From the NCBI RefSeq assembly GCF_905147365.1, contig NC_056416.1, forward strand, positions 6,034,001-6,098,000: DNA of 64,000 nucleotides, written 5' to 3'. The notes beneath the pieces were generated by a model, which searched no databases, was not told the DNA's origin, and saw nothing but the letters and a program-made list of their open reading frames with translations. This document shows, piece after piece, positions 33,526 to 44,303 of the stretch. Numbering within the stretch: the stretch's first letter is position 1; every line of letters begins with the position of its first letter. A program made the translations under genes and the position numbers. The DNA comes from Aricia agestis (Eukaryota; Arthropoda; Insecta; Lepidoptera; Lycaenidae).

Positions 33526-33715
33526 AGGGTGTAACGAAACATAGCGATGATACTGTAGGGTGTGTACTGTGTATGTGTCTGAAAGAGTTTTTTTTTTAAC
33601 TTTTGTATAGGAAAACTCATGACGCTGGGGCACTTGCCCGTACAAACCCCAAAAAAAAATTGCTCTTTTAGCACTGCAACTTTCACAGTGAATTCTTTAT
33701 GACGAACACATACAA
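33526..33715. mobile_element. degraded foldback MITE just upstream of the reductase start
   Basis: atagggtgtaacgaaacata, gtataggaaaactcatgacg, and tttagcactgcaactttcac/agtgaattc follow the order seen in the better copy at 45714-45980. It begins 70 bp upstream of the ATG, in the presumed first intron or promoter. The predicted frame at 33444-33731 crosses it and is not a gene. Confidence 0.6.
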
Positions 33716-34775
33716 ACGAGTTCTTCTGCATCGCCTAACCTACTGATCTGATTAAATGAAGAATAGCGATGACCTAAGAAACACGGGCTCTTTGAATAGT
33801 TTTACATAGTAGTTTATAACATTTAAATCTGCGTTAAAATAAATTCGACTAGACTTACAACACATCAGCGTAATAACATGTAATATACAGGTTTAGGTAC
33901 TTTGCTATTGCAACAAACAAACACACAGGTCGCTCTACATTATAGCACGCGAACTAGAAACGTTGTGTAACTAGAGAGTAGAGACAGCTAGTTGAATGCA
34001 ATGTACTTCCCGAAAAATATGAGTGATTCAATAGAAAATATCCATAATATTGGTTATGAATTTGATTTAAATTATATTAAAATAATGATAGAGTCAAAAC
34101 TTAGCAAGAGCAAATCTTTGGCCTTTGCCGTGGCTAAAGGAGGATGCCCTGTGTTCCATCATTACAAACAAGTGCGCACCTAAGATCTAAGGTGGAAAAT
34201 TTCAAGTGTATAATATTATGATAATGTCCATACCAAATTATACTATAGTAAGATCTATATCATAAACCCGAAAAAGACTAAACCCGATAAAACCTACACG
34301 TAATAAACAAACTCGAACGAAGTTGCTGGTAGCATCGAGTAGTTTATGAATTACTACTATATTGGAGGAAGTAAGTGAAAAATAACGGTTACTTACCGTG
34401 AAGAGTTGTGTCGTAACGTAATGATGCAAGTGACTCTGCCAACTCGGAGGCAAAACAAAATAACACCACAATATCGTGTAACTTATTTTGTGGGTTTATT
34501 GTGGTTTTTATACTAATTCCCAAAAAATGAGTAAAATATTTTTCTACAGTAATTTTAATGTGAAATGAGCTTGGGAACATATCTATTCTTGAGAAAGTCT
34601 ATTAAGTTACTCGTTAATAATAAATTCCATTTAAAATACGCCAAATAAAATTTCGTTTATTTATATCATAAACAATTCTAATAGGCACTTGTAAATAATG
34701 TATTTTGTTGTCGCAAAAATAAAAAGCAACAGAACAGAATACTATATTTCTAAGTTTTTCCGTAACTTACATAAA

Positions 34776-35220
34776 CTAGAGATCGCCCAATGGTCGAAAT
34801 TCGACCTTAGTTTCAACGACATTAGGACTACTACCTATATTTTGTAAAAAAATATTGTCTTTATCATATTTTTTTCAACTCTTGTCTCTGATCTCAGACT
34901 GGCCGTGTAAGCATTGTCTAATAGTATCTGAGATTCAAAAAAAACTATAATCCATTTTCAATTTGTCACCTTGTTGTCAACAGACTTCAACCATAAATAA
35001 AAGAGTATAATTCGTATGTATAGGCTTGTCACTAAAAAATCTGTCATTTTTCCTTGTGTGTGTGTCGTGTTGTGTGTTATGTTTTATTTCTTAAAAAAAA
35101 TTATGATAAAAGCATAATTTCAAAATAATATTAGCTCGATGCACTCCTTCACCATATGAACTATAACTGTGCAAAATTTCACCTCTTGAACCCTCAAACC
35201 TCGACTTAGAATCATATATG
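34776..35220 (-). mobile_element. non-autonomous Helitron, 5' end unclear
   Basis: On the minus strand it ends ggtcgaatttcgaccattgg, gcgatctCTAG (34776) followed by T, and aligns in inverse order with 42421-42918 up to about 35220. Confidence 0.75.
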
Positions 35221-36326
35221 AGTTAGGAAACATTTGGTTTTGTGGCACAGATAAAAATATTATAATATGCGAAACAGTATGCATTGTGAATATATGAACG
35301 CAATGAGTAGATTAATATTGGTATGAACGACAAAAATTCTTGGGAACGGAATGCATGGGAAGGGAAATGTTACTTTCTTTAGTGGAAGTAGGAAATATTA
35401 ACCTTCCAATAATAAACACTTTATTATTTTTCTTCCTTTCCGCGATTCCGTGCGGAAAGAAAATCCAGCAGGAGTGCAGTTGTCAATTTAAGAAGTTAGC
35501 TTAACTTCTCCTTATAGTCTTCTACCACCCTACATACCTTAAATAAAGGCAGAAATTTTGGACCCTTATTCAAATATAAAAAAATATTTTTTTATTATTT
35601 AGTGTATACTGGACAGGTGTAAAAATGACGTGCTAAATATAGTGATATAACCTTAAATTTTAAAATGACGCAGCACTTTCGCAAGTTTAACATTCCGAGT
35701 GGACCCCAAATATGGGTATAAGTATTTGAACATGAATATATAATGAATTTGCTCAGAGTAGGGCGATTGAAAACATCACTAAAATAGGAGAAAGCGAGTG
35801 CCCCGATAGAAGGCAAATTAACATTAATATTATATAATACATTACACAAGATAACTGAGATGTCGAGATAAAAGACAAAAAAGTTAAACGTTTACAATGT
35901 TTTAATGGGCTGAATGTCACGAAATCAACAGTATTTAAAATTCCAACATAATTAATAAAAAAAACTCTAAAAAAATCTTTCTTTAAAACCGTGTGCCAAC
36001 TCTAAATTGAAAATTCTCATTCACTATCTAGAGCAGAAATTTTTTTCGCAATTATGTGTGTTATTCTTAGTTGTAATGAATAATAACGGCTACTATTAAA
36101 ATATAACAATGGTTTAATAATGATGGTAATAATTAAAAAACAATAATTATTATTAATTACAATAAATTAAATATCATATTAATTCTATTTAAATTACAGT
36201 AAAATTAAATTTTAAACAACATAAAAATGAATTTTTAATTGCCTTGCTAAAACTCGAGAACGGCTACAAAGATGGAAGTCCAGGGCAGGTTTATAATATG
36301 AGGAAAGTGATACAAAGTTCTCTGGA
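35221..36326. other. intergenic, nothing recognised
   Basis: AT-rich. Short frames have no family resemblance. One short self-complementary stretch lies at about 35425-35460. Confidence 0.5.
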
Positions 36327-36377
36327 TCATCTGGATTCTAGTATAACAAGATATTTGTTATACTAGAATCCAGATGA
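36327..36377. repeat. perfect hairpin, 23-bp arms, 5-bp loop
   Basis: tcatctggattctagtataa/caa (36327-36349) and its exact inverse at 36355-36377. Confidence 0.92.
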
Positions 36378-37360
36378 TGATGATGAATTCGTTTTATGCG
36401 ATATGGCCTGTGATCAAATATATATTTCTGGGCATGTCTTTATAATAGTCCTCGGAAAATTTAATTTCCTCTATTTTATCAACATGGCCGTGCAGCCAGG
36501 TAAAAATTAAAAACTTTGACCCCTAAGAATTTTATCTTTAATGGTCATAATATTATTGACTTTGACTTTAGTGGTCTCAAAACCAGGTTAAGGTCGTCTT
36601 TGACAAGACGAAAGTAATCGAAGTTGCTAATGAATGCTAATGCATCTACGTAGGTGGTGCTAATCTTAGAAGATTTCAAAACTCAAATGACAGCTCAAAA
36701 AATTGTAATACAAAAGTAGTCAGACATAACATAATACAGCCCGGCGCGGTGGTTTCATTAAAAGTTAACACCAAGCTTCTGGTCTCTGAAATCGAAGATT
36801 TTAAAACTCAGGAGGAGCCACGAAATACTCTTGACAAAAGAATATTCACGAAAGAAAAAGTAATGCCATCTACGTTAACTTCAAACCTTAAGAGGATACA
36901 CCAGGGGCGAGAGAAATTGAAAATAGGTATTTGAAAATGTATTGCTGTCTCACCAATCTCAAGTCTCCCACCGCAGAGCGCGATAGAGACAACACGACAA
37001 AAGTTCTAATAAAAGAACAGAAAATCTTCGATTCGTTGTCCGCTGATTCCTTCTCCAAAACTTAACCGATTTAAGTACTTTTTTCATTAAAAATTAAAGA
37101 AAGGCTTGAGCTGTGTTCCTATGTTTTACTTTTTTTGTATATTTTAGCCAGTTTTGTTTTCTAGGTGTTTGAACACAGAGGAAAATATTGCCATTTTTTT
37201 GGGTTTTTGGACGTTCTTATCTTTTTTAATAATAAAATTATGAAAAAAAAGAAAAAATAGGGACATGCTAATAGTGGCCATAGATATTCAGGGAAAAAAT
37301 CATAACTCTACCGGCATTATCCAGGGAGGAAACAGGGGACAGCGTTTGTATGGAAAAACG

Positions 37361-37753
37361 TGGTGCCATCAAAATTCTGATACATACGTAATACCAAAAT
37401 GATTTTCTCATACTTTAATATTTAACATGTTTGAGTTATTTTTCAGCTTAAAATAGTAATTACCTAGATTCCTGCACAAAAATTTACTACAAAATATTAT
37501 TTAAACTCTACAAAATATCTTTTGGTACTTATTTAAATATTTTGTAGTAAATTTACTATTTACTTATATATTCTTTAGTGTTTTACTATATTTTTTAGCG
37601 TTTAAATATTTTGTAGTAAATTTTTGTGCAGGAACATAGGTAGGTAATTACTTATTACTATTTTAAGCTGAAAAATAACTCAAACATGTAAAATATTTTC
37701 GTATGAGAAAATGATTTTGGTATTACGTATGTATGAGAATTTCGATGGCACCC
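37361..37753. mobile_element. foldback element with about 130-bp arms
   Basis: Outer ends tggtgccatcaaaattctga and tgagaatttcgatggcaccc. The arms continue through ataccaaaatgattttctca, ttgagttatttttcagctta and cctgcacaaaaatttactac, with short indels. Confidence 0.88.
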
Positions 37754-38061
37754 GGCCCCTTAAAATAATCCGCGCGCAAACTCGAGGAGTGCGGATACGC
37801 TATTAAAATGGCCCGAAAATCACGAAAATGCTTTTTGTTTTCCCATGCAATAAGATTTAAAGTTATCAAATCAAATAAACAATACCTAAGAAACACACAA
37901 TATTCGCGTAACTCAATAAACGCTACGTGAATAAGGTATTTTAGTAAGATACATTTTCGCGAAAGTATGAATGAGTGTTACGTAAAAAAAATTATAACAA
38001 CTTAAGAGGTATTTAATTATATAATAATTATTATTGTTCTGTATAAACTTTTGAATTCTAA

Positions 38062-38152
38062 TGCCGGGGCCACACTAACGAGAAATGGCATTAATTATTG
38101 CGATAATGCTATAACATGCTAAAGCATTGTTCCCTCATGTGTGGCCTCAGCA
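38062..38152. mobile_element. short Harbinger-like MITE, TAA target duplication
   Basis: TGCCGGGGCCACAC and GTGTGGCCTCAGCA, flanked by TAA at 38059-38061 and 38153-38155. Confidence 0.7.
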
Positions 38153-38639
38153 TAAGTGCATGCTTCTATGAATTTTAGGGTAGTTTAGTTTACTGCCCTA
38201 AAATTCATCACTTCGGTGGAATTTCACCAGGCTCACTCAAAACTTCGTTTTATAAAACTAAGTTCCCATTGAACGCGTTCATGCGGCGACGTAAATCTCG
38301 TTGTTTCAAACGGATTTCACTAACTTTTTTGATCGCGATTAATAAATGTAAGTTTACGTGACGCGATTATTTTAAATGTTTTCATCTCTTTGGAGCCTTG
38401 TAACGTTAATTTAACAACAAAATAGCAAGAAACAATAATTATGTATTGTTTCTAGCCAAACGCATGTGTCAAAACTGTCATTTTGACATTTCTTTCTATA
38501 TTTTTCGTTTCGCCATGACACTACACTGACAGGGCTTGAACGGGCTTTATGACGTTGAACTTCGGACATTGGGCGTTCAGAAAATAAAACTTGGATTTGC
38601 TGTAAACGCGTTTAGTTTATGTTGGTGAAATTGCTTACG

Positions 38640-39200
38640 CACGATCATAAAAGAATTCAAGAATATCAATGAATTAAAGTATGATTTGCTGCCCCACCAC
38701 CCACCTTATTTGCCTGATCTAGCGCCATCAGACTTCTATTTATTCCCTAAGCTCAAAACTTTTTTGGGCGGACAGAAATTTGCCACAAATCATGAAGTTT
38801 TTAGGTGGGAGAGCCATGTTTCGGCACGAATGGGCCGGCACAACCGGAGAAATACCACGTTCTCACAGAAAACCGGCGTGAAACAGCGCTTGCGCTGTGT
38901 TTTGCCGAGTGAGTGAGTTTACCGGAGGCCCAATCCCCTACCTCCCTTCCCATCGCTACCCTTCCCTATTCCCTCTTAAAAGGCCGGCAACGCACCTGCA
39001 GCTCTTCTGGTGCTGCGAGTGTCCATGGGCGACGGAAGTTGCTTTCCATCACGTGACCCGTTTTCTCGTTTGCCCCCTTATCTCATAAAAAAAAAGTCAT
39101 AGCCATAGAGGAGAATTTTGTTGATTTTGAAGGCCTCGAAAAAAATCATTTTATAGAAGGCATCACTGATTTAGAATTAAGATAGAGTAAGTGCATAGAG
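38640..39200 (+). pseudogene. mariner transposase C-terminal relic, split by a SINE-like insertion
   Basis: The frame to 38804 gives LLPHHPPYLPDLAPSDFYLF, then PKLKTFLGGQKF. PDLAPSD is the mariner box with the last catalytic D. After the 291-bp insertion (38805-39095) the C-terminus resumes with IEENFVDFEGLEKNHFIEGI and then stops. Nothing of the N-terminal domain is seen. Confidence 0.85.
38805..39095 (+). mobile_element. SINE-like retroposon, copy 3, inside the mariner relic
   Basis: Runs gtgggagagccatgtttcgg to cttatctcataaaaaaaaa. The most compact copy of the family at 7796, and clearly younger than the mariner copy it interrupts. The frames at 38897-39088 are inside it. Confidence 0.8.
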
Positions 39201-39208
39201 GTTACAGA

Positions 39209-39252
39209 GACTATATCGAAAAATAAAATTAATTTTATTTTTCGATATAGTC
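39209..39252. repeat. perfect 44-bp palindrome, no loop
   Basis: gactatatcgaaaaataaaa/tt followed directly by its exact inverse. Confidence 0.95.
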
Positions 39253-40084
39253 TTAGGCTAGATATTATATTATATAAGTATTAGGCTAGATATTTATCAT
39301 CCCGCCCTCGTAGCATTAAGTTTTTTTACCAGAACAAAATAATTGTAATTTTAGTTCTAGGAGTACTAGTAACATCATGAATCAAATGATAATAACATGG
39401 AAAAGTGTAATTCTTATGACGTATACTCATAAAAACTGAGCAAAGTATGAATGAATGAGGCCTTAACCTCGTCTCCTCTTTGATCTTGAGTCTTAAGATA
39501 TAAAATTCTACAACAATATGTGAGTAACAATATCATTGTAATCTGTTAAGTGTTACCGTAGAATGCGGAATACATTAATGTTCACATTTACTAGGTAATC
39601 TGCAGATTTCCTGATACCATCCCGTAAAGTGTGTTTTAAATCAAAAAAGCAAATTTTTGCGCTTTACCTAGTTAGTTTGCATAGTAACGAATTGCGAAAG
39701 GTCATTAAATTGCGAAAGACAGTGAACTAAACACTTTTGTTACACTCCTTCGCTGGGACTTTGACTTTTGACTTTTCTATGTTCGATGATTTGATCTGTT
39801 ATATTTTATCAACAACAACAAGGAGTTAATATTGAATATTTTATCCTTTGTTTATTTTACTTTTCTTATTATGGCGCTTCGGCTATATAACCATGGCCAG
39901 TGTCAAATAAGTGGCGGGAAAACTATGTTCTTGACAATTTTTTGCATTGATATTCTATTTGGTAAAGTCCAAAGTCTAGTCAAAGTCAATGCAGTCAAGG
40001 ACTCAACAATCTTAGGAAATTAATACAAAACACAACGTCACTTTTTAACAAACTTTAACTTTTTAACTTTGTCAACCTTATGGC

Positions 40085-40203
40085 TGCCTAATATCAGCTG
40101 TATATAGAATGAACAGTATGGGGCCTAAAATAGAACCTTGGGGCACACCATCTATAAGAAACTTAAAGTCTGAAAAAGCAGAGGAGCCACTGCTATCAGA
40201 GAG
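40085..40203 (-). pseudogene. reverse transcriptase fragment (non-LTR)
   Basis: The minus-strand frame reads VKLSDSSGSSAFSDFKFLID, then GVPQGSILGPILFILYTADI. This is the RT block just upstream of the catalytic YADD box. It is cut off on both sides. Confidence 0.85.
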
Positions 40204-40243
40204 TTTGACACATTGCGGTATCAACATTGCGATACACTTTACA

Positions 40244-40277
40244 CACAAATATAATTACAATTGTAATTATATTTGTG
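40244..40277. repeat. perfect 34-bp palindrome
   Basis: cacaaatataattacaa plus its exact inverse. It lies between two RT fragments that point in opposite directions. Confidence 0.92.
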
Positions 40278-40284
40278 CTTGAGG

Positions 40285-40368
40285 TCACTGATAATATCCT
40301 TAGTGCGCAGGACAATGGTTACTGCACCCTGCTTGTCTTACTAGATTTCAAAGGCTTTCGAGACATTA
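40285..40368 (+). pseudogene. reverse transcriptase fragment, opposite orientation
   Basis: The plus-strand frame reads DNILSAQDNGYCTLLVLLDF, then KGFRDI: the first RT catalytic region (LVLLDF.KAFD), with F-R where A-F-D would stand. Probably the same element as 40085-40203, rearranged. Confidence 0.75.
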
Positions 40369-40541
40369 AAATATATAAATATTTTGCTTGCTAAATTAAG
40401 CTAAATTACGGGTTTGATATCGCTACCGTAAAGTGTACCGCAATGTTGATACCTAACTAACTAGTTATTATTTGGAGTTGCGAGCGTCAACTGACGACTC
40501 CGCAAATTTCGTTAAGAACTAGGCAATATAGCAGTAGCTAT

Positions 40542-40593
40542 ATATAATATTTTGTGTGTACCGGTTACTACCGGTACACACAAAATATTATAT
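40542..40593. repeat. perfect hairpin, 23-bp arms, 6-bp loop
   Basis: Arms 40542-40564 and 40571-40593; loop ttacta. Confidence 0.92.
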
Positions 40594-41444
40594 TTCTTGG
40601 ATACTACGAGCCTGTAGCTCGCTAACCTTATTTCAATTACAAAACTAGTATCTTAATTAAATTCGATTGCCACTTTTACCACGTAATTTCAACTTTTTCT
40701 TTGCAATAATTTTAGCACTTTTTACACTATTTACGTAAGACAGTCTTCGCAGAACGTATGCCACTATACAATAAATGTACATATTCGCAAAATTATTCCC
40801 GACGTAAAAATGTACAGTTACTTGTTTAAGTAGTTATAACGGGTTGAAAATAAAGCGAAAGAGAAAACTTACTTGGCCGAGTGTTGAAACGTCGCGCGCG
40901 GCGAGCGACCGTCTACCTACTAAGTTGTATAACACACCTGTTGGCAGTTCCCCAGTAAATCGAGTGATTACTACAACTTCACTTGTTTCGTCATTTGATC
41001 TTAATAATTAAAAAAAAAACGTAATATGTGAGGCCACTTTGTAGGGAAATTTTATACTCATCCATTCGTTTTAGTGACTTACTGACATGAATGAATCAAA
41101 ATTATATAATGTAGATAATAAATGCTATTTGTGGGAAAGTACGGTTGCGCAAGTGGATCTGGCTCACATTTGATCTCAGCTCGATGACATAGCATCTAAT
41201 TGCTATAACTTTACTTTAATTGTTGGAGATGTTGTCAATACATCTTGTTAGAAATTTTACTATTTCACATAGATTTCACAGCATTTAGGGAGTAGACACG
41301 GTACTATATTTTCCATCTGACACTTTTTTAATTTATTTGAGGTTTTGTACATGTAGAAGTTAAATTACACTTAAAGTTTCTTAAAGTTAAAATCATTTAT
41401 TAATTATTATGTAGGTTGATTATACTCCTAATTATTATGGTAAT

Positions 41445-41817
41445 AGGACGCCTCCGTGGTCTAGTGGTATAAAGCGCGGCTCTTGACTCGGAGGTCGTGG
41501 GTTCGATTCCCGCGTTGGAAACATGTTATTTCCAAGTTTGGTTAGGACAATGCAGGCTGATCATCTGATTGTCTGACAAGTAAGATGATCCATGCGTCGG
41601 ATGGGCATGTAAAAAGACGGTCCTGCGCCTGATCTCTCGCCGGTCGTGTCGGTCTTCCGTCCCACTGGGTTATGAGAGTAAAGAAATAGAGACAGAGCAC
41701 TCTCTGTCTCTGCGCACACATTTGGGCACTATAAAATTACTCCCGCGTAGCTGGCCTGGTTTCAATAAAATCCGGCCACCGTCACCGAAACCGATGTGGG
41801 AGCTATTATTATTATTA
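41445..41817 (+). mobile_element. tRNA-derived SINE with 9-bp target duplication
   Basis: The head has RNA polymerase III boxes: A box tggtctagtgg at 41457-41467 and B box ggttcgattcc at about 41500. A 300-bp body and a (TTA)n tail at about 41804-41817 follow. TATGGTAAT flanks it on both sides (41436-41444 and 41818-41826). The head resembles a tRNA, but it lacks a complete 3' acceptor arm. Confidence 0.9.
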
Positions 41818-41825
41818 TATGGTAA

Positions 41826-42060
41826 TCTATATATATAAAACTCAAAGGAGACTGACTGATTGACATAGTGATCTATCAACGCACAGCCCAAACCACTGGA
41901 CGGATCGGGCTGAAATTTGGCATGCAGGTAGATGTTATGACGTAGGCATCCGCTAAGAAAGGATTTTGATAAATTCCAACCCCAAGGGGTTCAAATATGG
42001 GGTGAAAGTTTGTACATAATAATACTTCTTAACGCGAGCGAAGCCGCGGGCAAAAGCTCG
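41826..42060 (+). mobile_element. Helitron-like element abutting the SINE
   Basis: TCTATATATATAAAACTCAAAGG start; aacgcgagcgaagccgcggg then caaaagctcg end, with CTAG decayed to CTCG. Its first base falls in the SINE's right target duplication. Related to 23945-24183. Confidence 0.65.
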
Positions 42061-42189
42061 TAAAGTATAATATTTTAATTTCCAAGTCGTAACATAGTCT
42101 ACGACGTTCCCTGATCCCTCATTAGTTCATTACACTACAACTTTTACAAACATTTGAGAATTTCTTTCGTTCTCCATAGGTATCCATAT

Positions 42190-42388
42190 TATATTTGACC
42201 GAGCTTTGCTCGGTATTCGATAAAACACGAATAAAATAACATTTTCTAAAAATGATTCCTAGCTAGAACGATTTATCGCCCCCGAAACCCCTTATATACT
42301 AAATTTCATGAAAATCGTTGGAGCCGATTCCGAGATTCCAATTATAATATATAATTATATACTTACAATTAAAGATATACGATATAAG
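42190..42388 (-). mobile_element. short Helitron, decayed 3' end
   Basis: Inverse of 9522-9713: tttgaccgagctttgctcgg to atacgatataaga. Confidence 0.75.
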
Positions 42389-42420
42389 AGACAACTTATT
42401 TATTATGGTTTGTAAAACTA

Positions 42421-42918
42421 TCTATATATTAATACGTGAGAGAAAAACTTTGTAACCCTTTTTACGAAAAGTGGGGAAACGTAGGTGCATGAAATTTCGC
42501 ACAGTTATGGTTTATATGGTGAAGGAGTGCATCGAACTAATATTATTTTGAAATTATGCTTTTATCATACATATTTTTAACAAATAAAACGTTACACACA
42601 CTACGACACTACTACTAGCAAAAATGACAAGCCTATACATACGAATTATACTCTTTTATTTATGGTTGAAGCTGTTGACAACAAGTTGACAAATTGAAAA
42701 TGTATTATTGTTTTTTTATTTAATTTTAGATACTATTAGACAATGCTTAAACGGCCAGTCTGAGATCAGCTGAGTACCAGAGACAAAAATTGAAAAAGAC
42801 TATGATGAAGTCAATATTTTTTTACAAAATATAGGTACTTAGTAGGCCTAATGTCGTTGCCGTAGGTGAGTAAGGTATTGTAAGTAAGGTCGAATTTCGA
42901 CCATTGGGCGATGTCTAG
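42421..42918 (+). mobile_element. non-autonomous Helitron, 498 bp, both ends intact
   Basis: TCTATATATTAATACGTGAG after an A; the 3' hairpin ggtcgaatttcgacc is followed by attgggcgatgtCTAG and then T. Sister of 34776-35220. Confidence 0.88.
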
Positions 42919-43146
42919 TTTGTGTAAATACAGTTAAAAAAACAACAAAAATAATAAAATTACAAGTCACCCTAATATACTTAGTAATAATGGTTTAAAC
43001 TTAATTCGAATTTAAAGACTTGATGTAATTTTTTATTTTATAGTACCTAGTTAAAAATGGCGGCAAAAATGCGTATCATCGTCACAACTCACACTATAAT
43101 AATAGAATTTATAAATCGAAAAATAATAATATAGATTAAAGTGTAA

Positions 43147-43215
43147 CTAGCTGACCTGGCAAACGTTGTTTTGCCATAAAAAGTAAATAAAACCCTATTC
43201 TCAGGCCCAACGAAT
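43147..43215 (-). mobile_element. Helitron 3' end fragment
   Basis: ctagctgacctggcaaacgt, tgttttgcc: the inverse of a common Helitron end (ggcaaaacaacgtttgcc..CTAG). The rest is not recognisable. Confidence 0.5.
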
Positions 43216-43909
43216 ATACATACAAAATAATATAAATAAGTAAATAGTAAATACCAAACAAAGATTTAAAAAAAACTGTAGTATAATAAGCGATGTATTC
43301 AGATTTTAGAAGCGCGGTAGACATTGACACGAGAGTCGCAATAGCCAAGGAAACATCCATGCTAATATTATTAATGCGAAGATACTTCCCGTCCCGAGAA
43401 AGGACGAAGGATACTTTTCATTTTGTAAAAATGTATTGTAATGTATTGTTAAACTTAAATGTACTTAATTTTTTTTTCATCTAATAATATAATTAGCCAA
43501 ATATCACGTCCTCGAGTATTGAACATGTTTCACCAGTCACGCTGTATACTTATCATACGTAAGACAGAATAATACACATATTAATGAAAACTTTAGACAA
43601 ATGAAGATGGGAAGGCATCATTACAAAAAGGAAAGAGTGATAGTTAGCAAACTATATAAACCGACTAAGAAAAGACAACGTCGTGACTGCGTAAATAGAT
43701 ATCAATATGATGTACGTACTCATTTTCAAACAGAAGAACAAGAATATTACGTATCGAAGAGCAACACTGTGTCCAAAAGTAGTGAAACTAATTTTCAAAT
43801 GACGACTTCTTCTTCTCCTTTTTTTTAAATACGATGAGTATTGAACAAAGGAAAGTGACACTGGAGTAAACTCATTTTTAATTTTTTAAATATAATCGTT
43901 CTTTGGTTT

Positions 43910-44085
43910 ATACAGAGTGTAACAAAACTAAGTGATACTTAATACTTGTGCGTGTGGGTCCCCTAACCCCCTTGTTGTATACATATCTAGTTTGCTAACT
44001 TTTTTCACCTTTGGATGGAAAAATTCATGACGCGCGGGCGCTTACCCATACAAATCAAAAAAAAAAAAATTCGCCACCATAATAT
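43910..44085. mobile_element. degraded foldback MITE upstream of lectin 5
   Basis: tacagagtgtaacaaaacta, then tggatggaaaaattcatgac and gcgggcgcttacccatacaa match the left half of 45714-45980. It ends about 220 bp before the lectin 5 start codon. Confidence 0.55.
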
Positions 44086-44186
44086 TACACATCATAATAT
44101 ATATTTTGGTAGGTATGTTATTATTTCAAGTTCAAAATAAATAAATGAAATTATGTATTACTCATGTATGTTTTTGTCTATAGTAT

Positions 44187-44303
44187 GTTTGAAAGAATCA
44201 AGTTTATTGTAAATGTGAATCGAATGTCCTTTTATTTTTATTCTTGTATAATTCTGTAAGCCGTCGCGAGGAGCGGTCGTTTGAGTTAATCGAGGACAGA
44301 AAA
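44187..44303 (+). promoter_or_regulatory. promoter-proximal sequence shared by lectins 5 and 6
   Basis: gaaagaatcaagtttattgt and gtcgcgaggagcggtcgt recur in the same order before lectin 6 (about 56786-56851). It probably covers the core promoter and 5' UTR. No clear TATA box was found. Confidence 0.5.

Noticed and set aside
36749..36934. A 61-codon hydrophilic ORF
   Set aside because: No domain resemblance, AT-rich flanks and no signals; chance length.
41451..41520. A tRNA gene
   Set aside because: A and B boxes are good, but the sequence continues into a SINE body with a TTA tail and 9-bp target duplication, and no matched acceptor stem was seen.
43601..43828. A 75-codon basic ORF (MKMGRHHYKKERVIVSKLYK..)
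   Set aside because: No recognised family, no splice or promoter support, and an equally long frame lies on the opposite strand.
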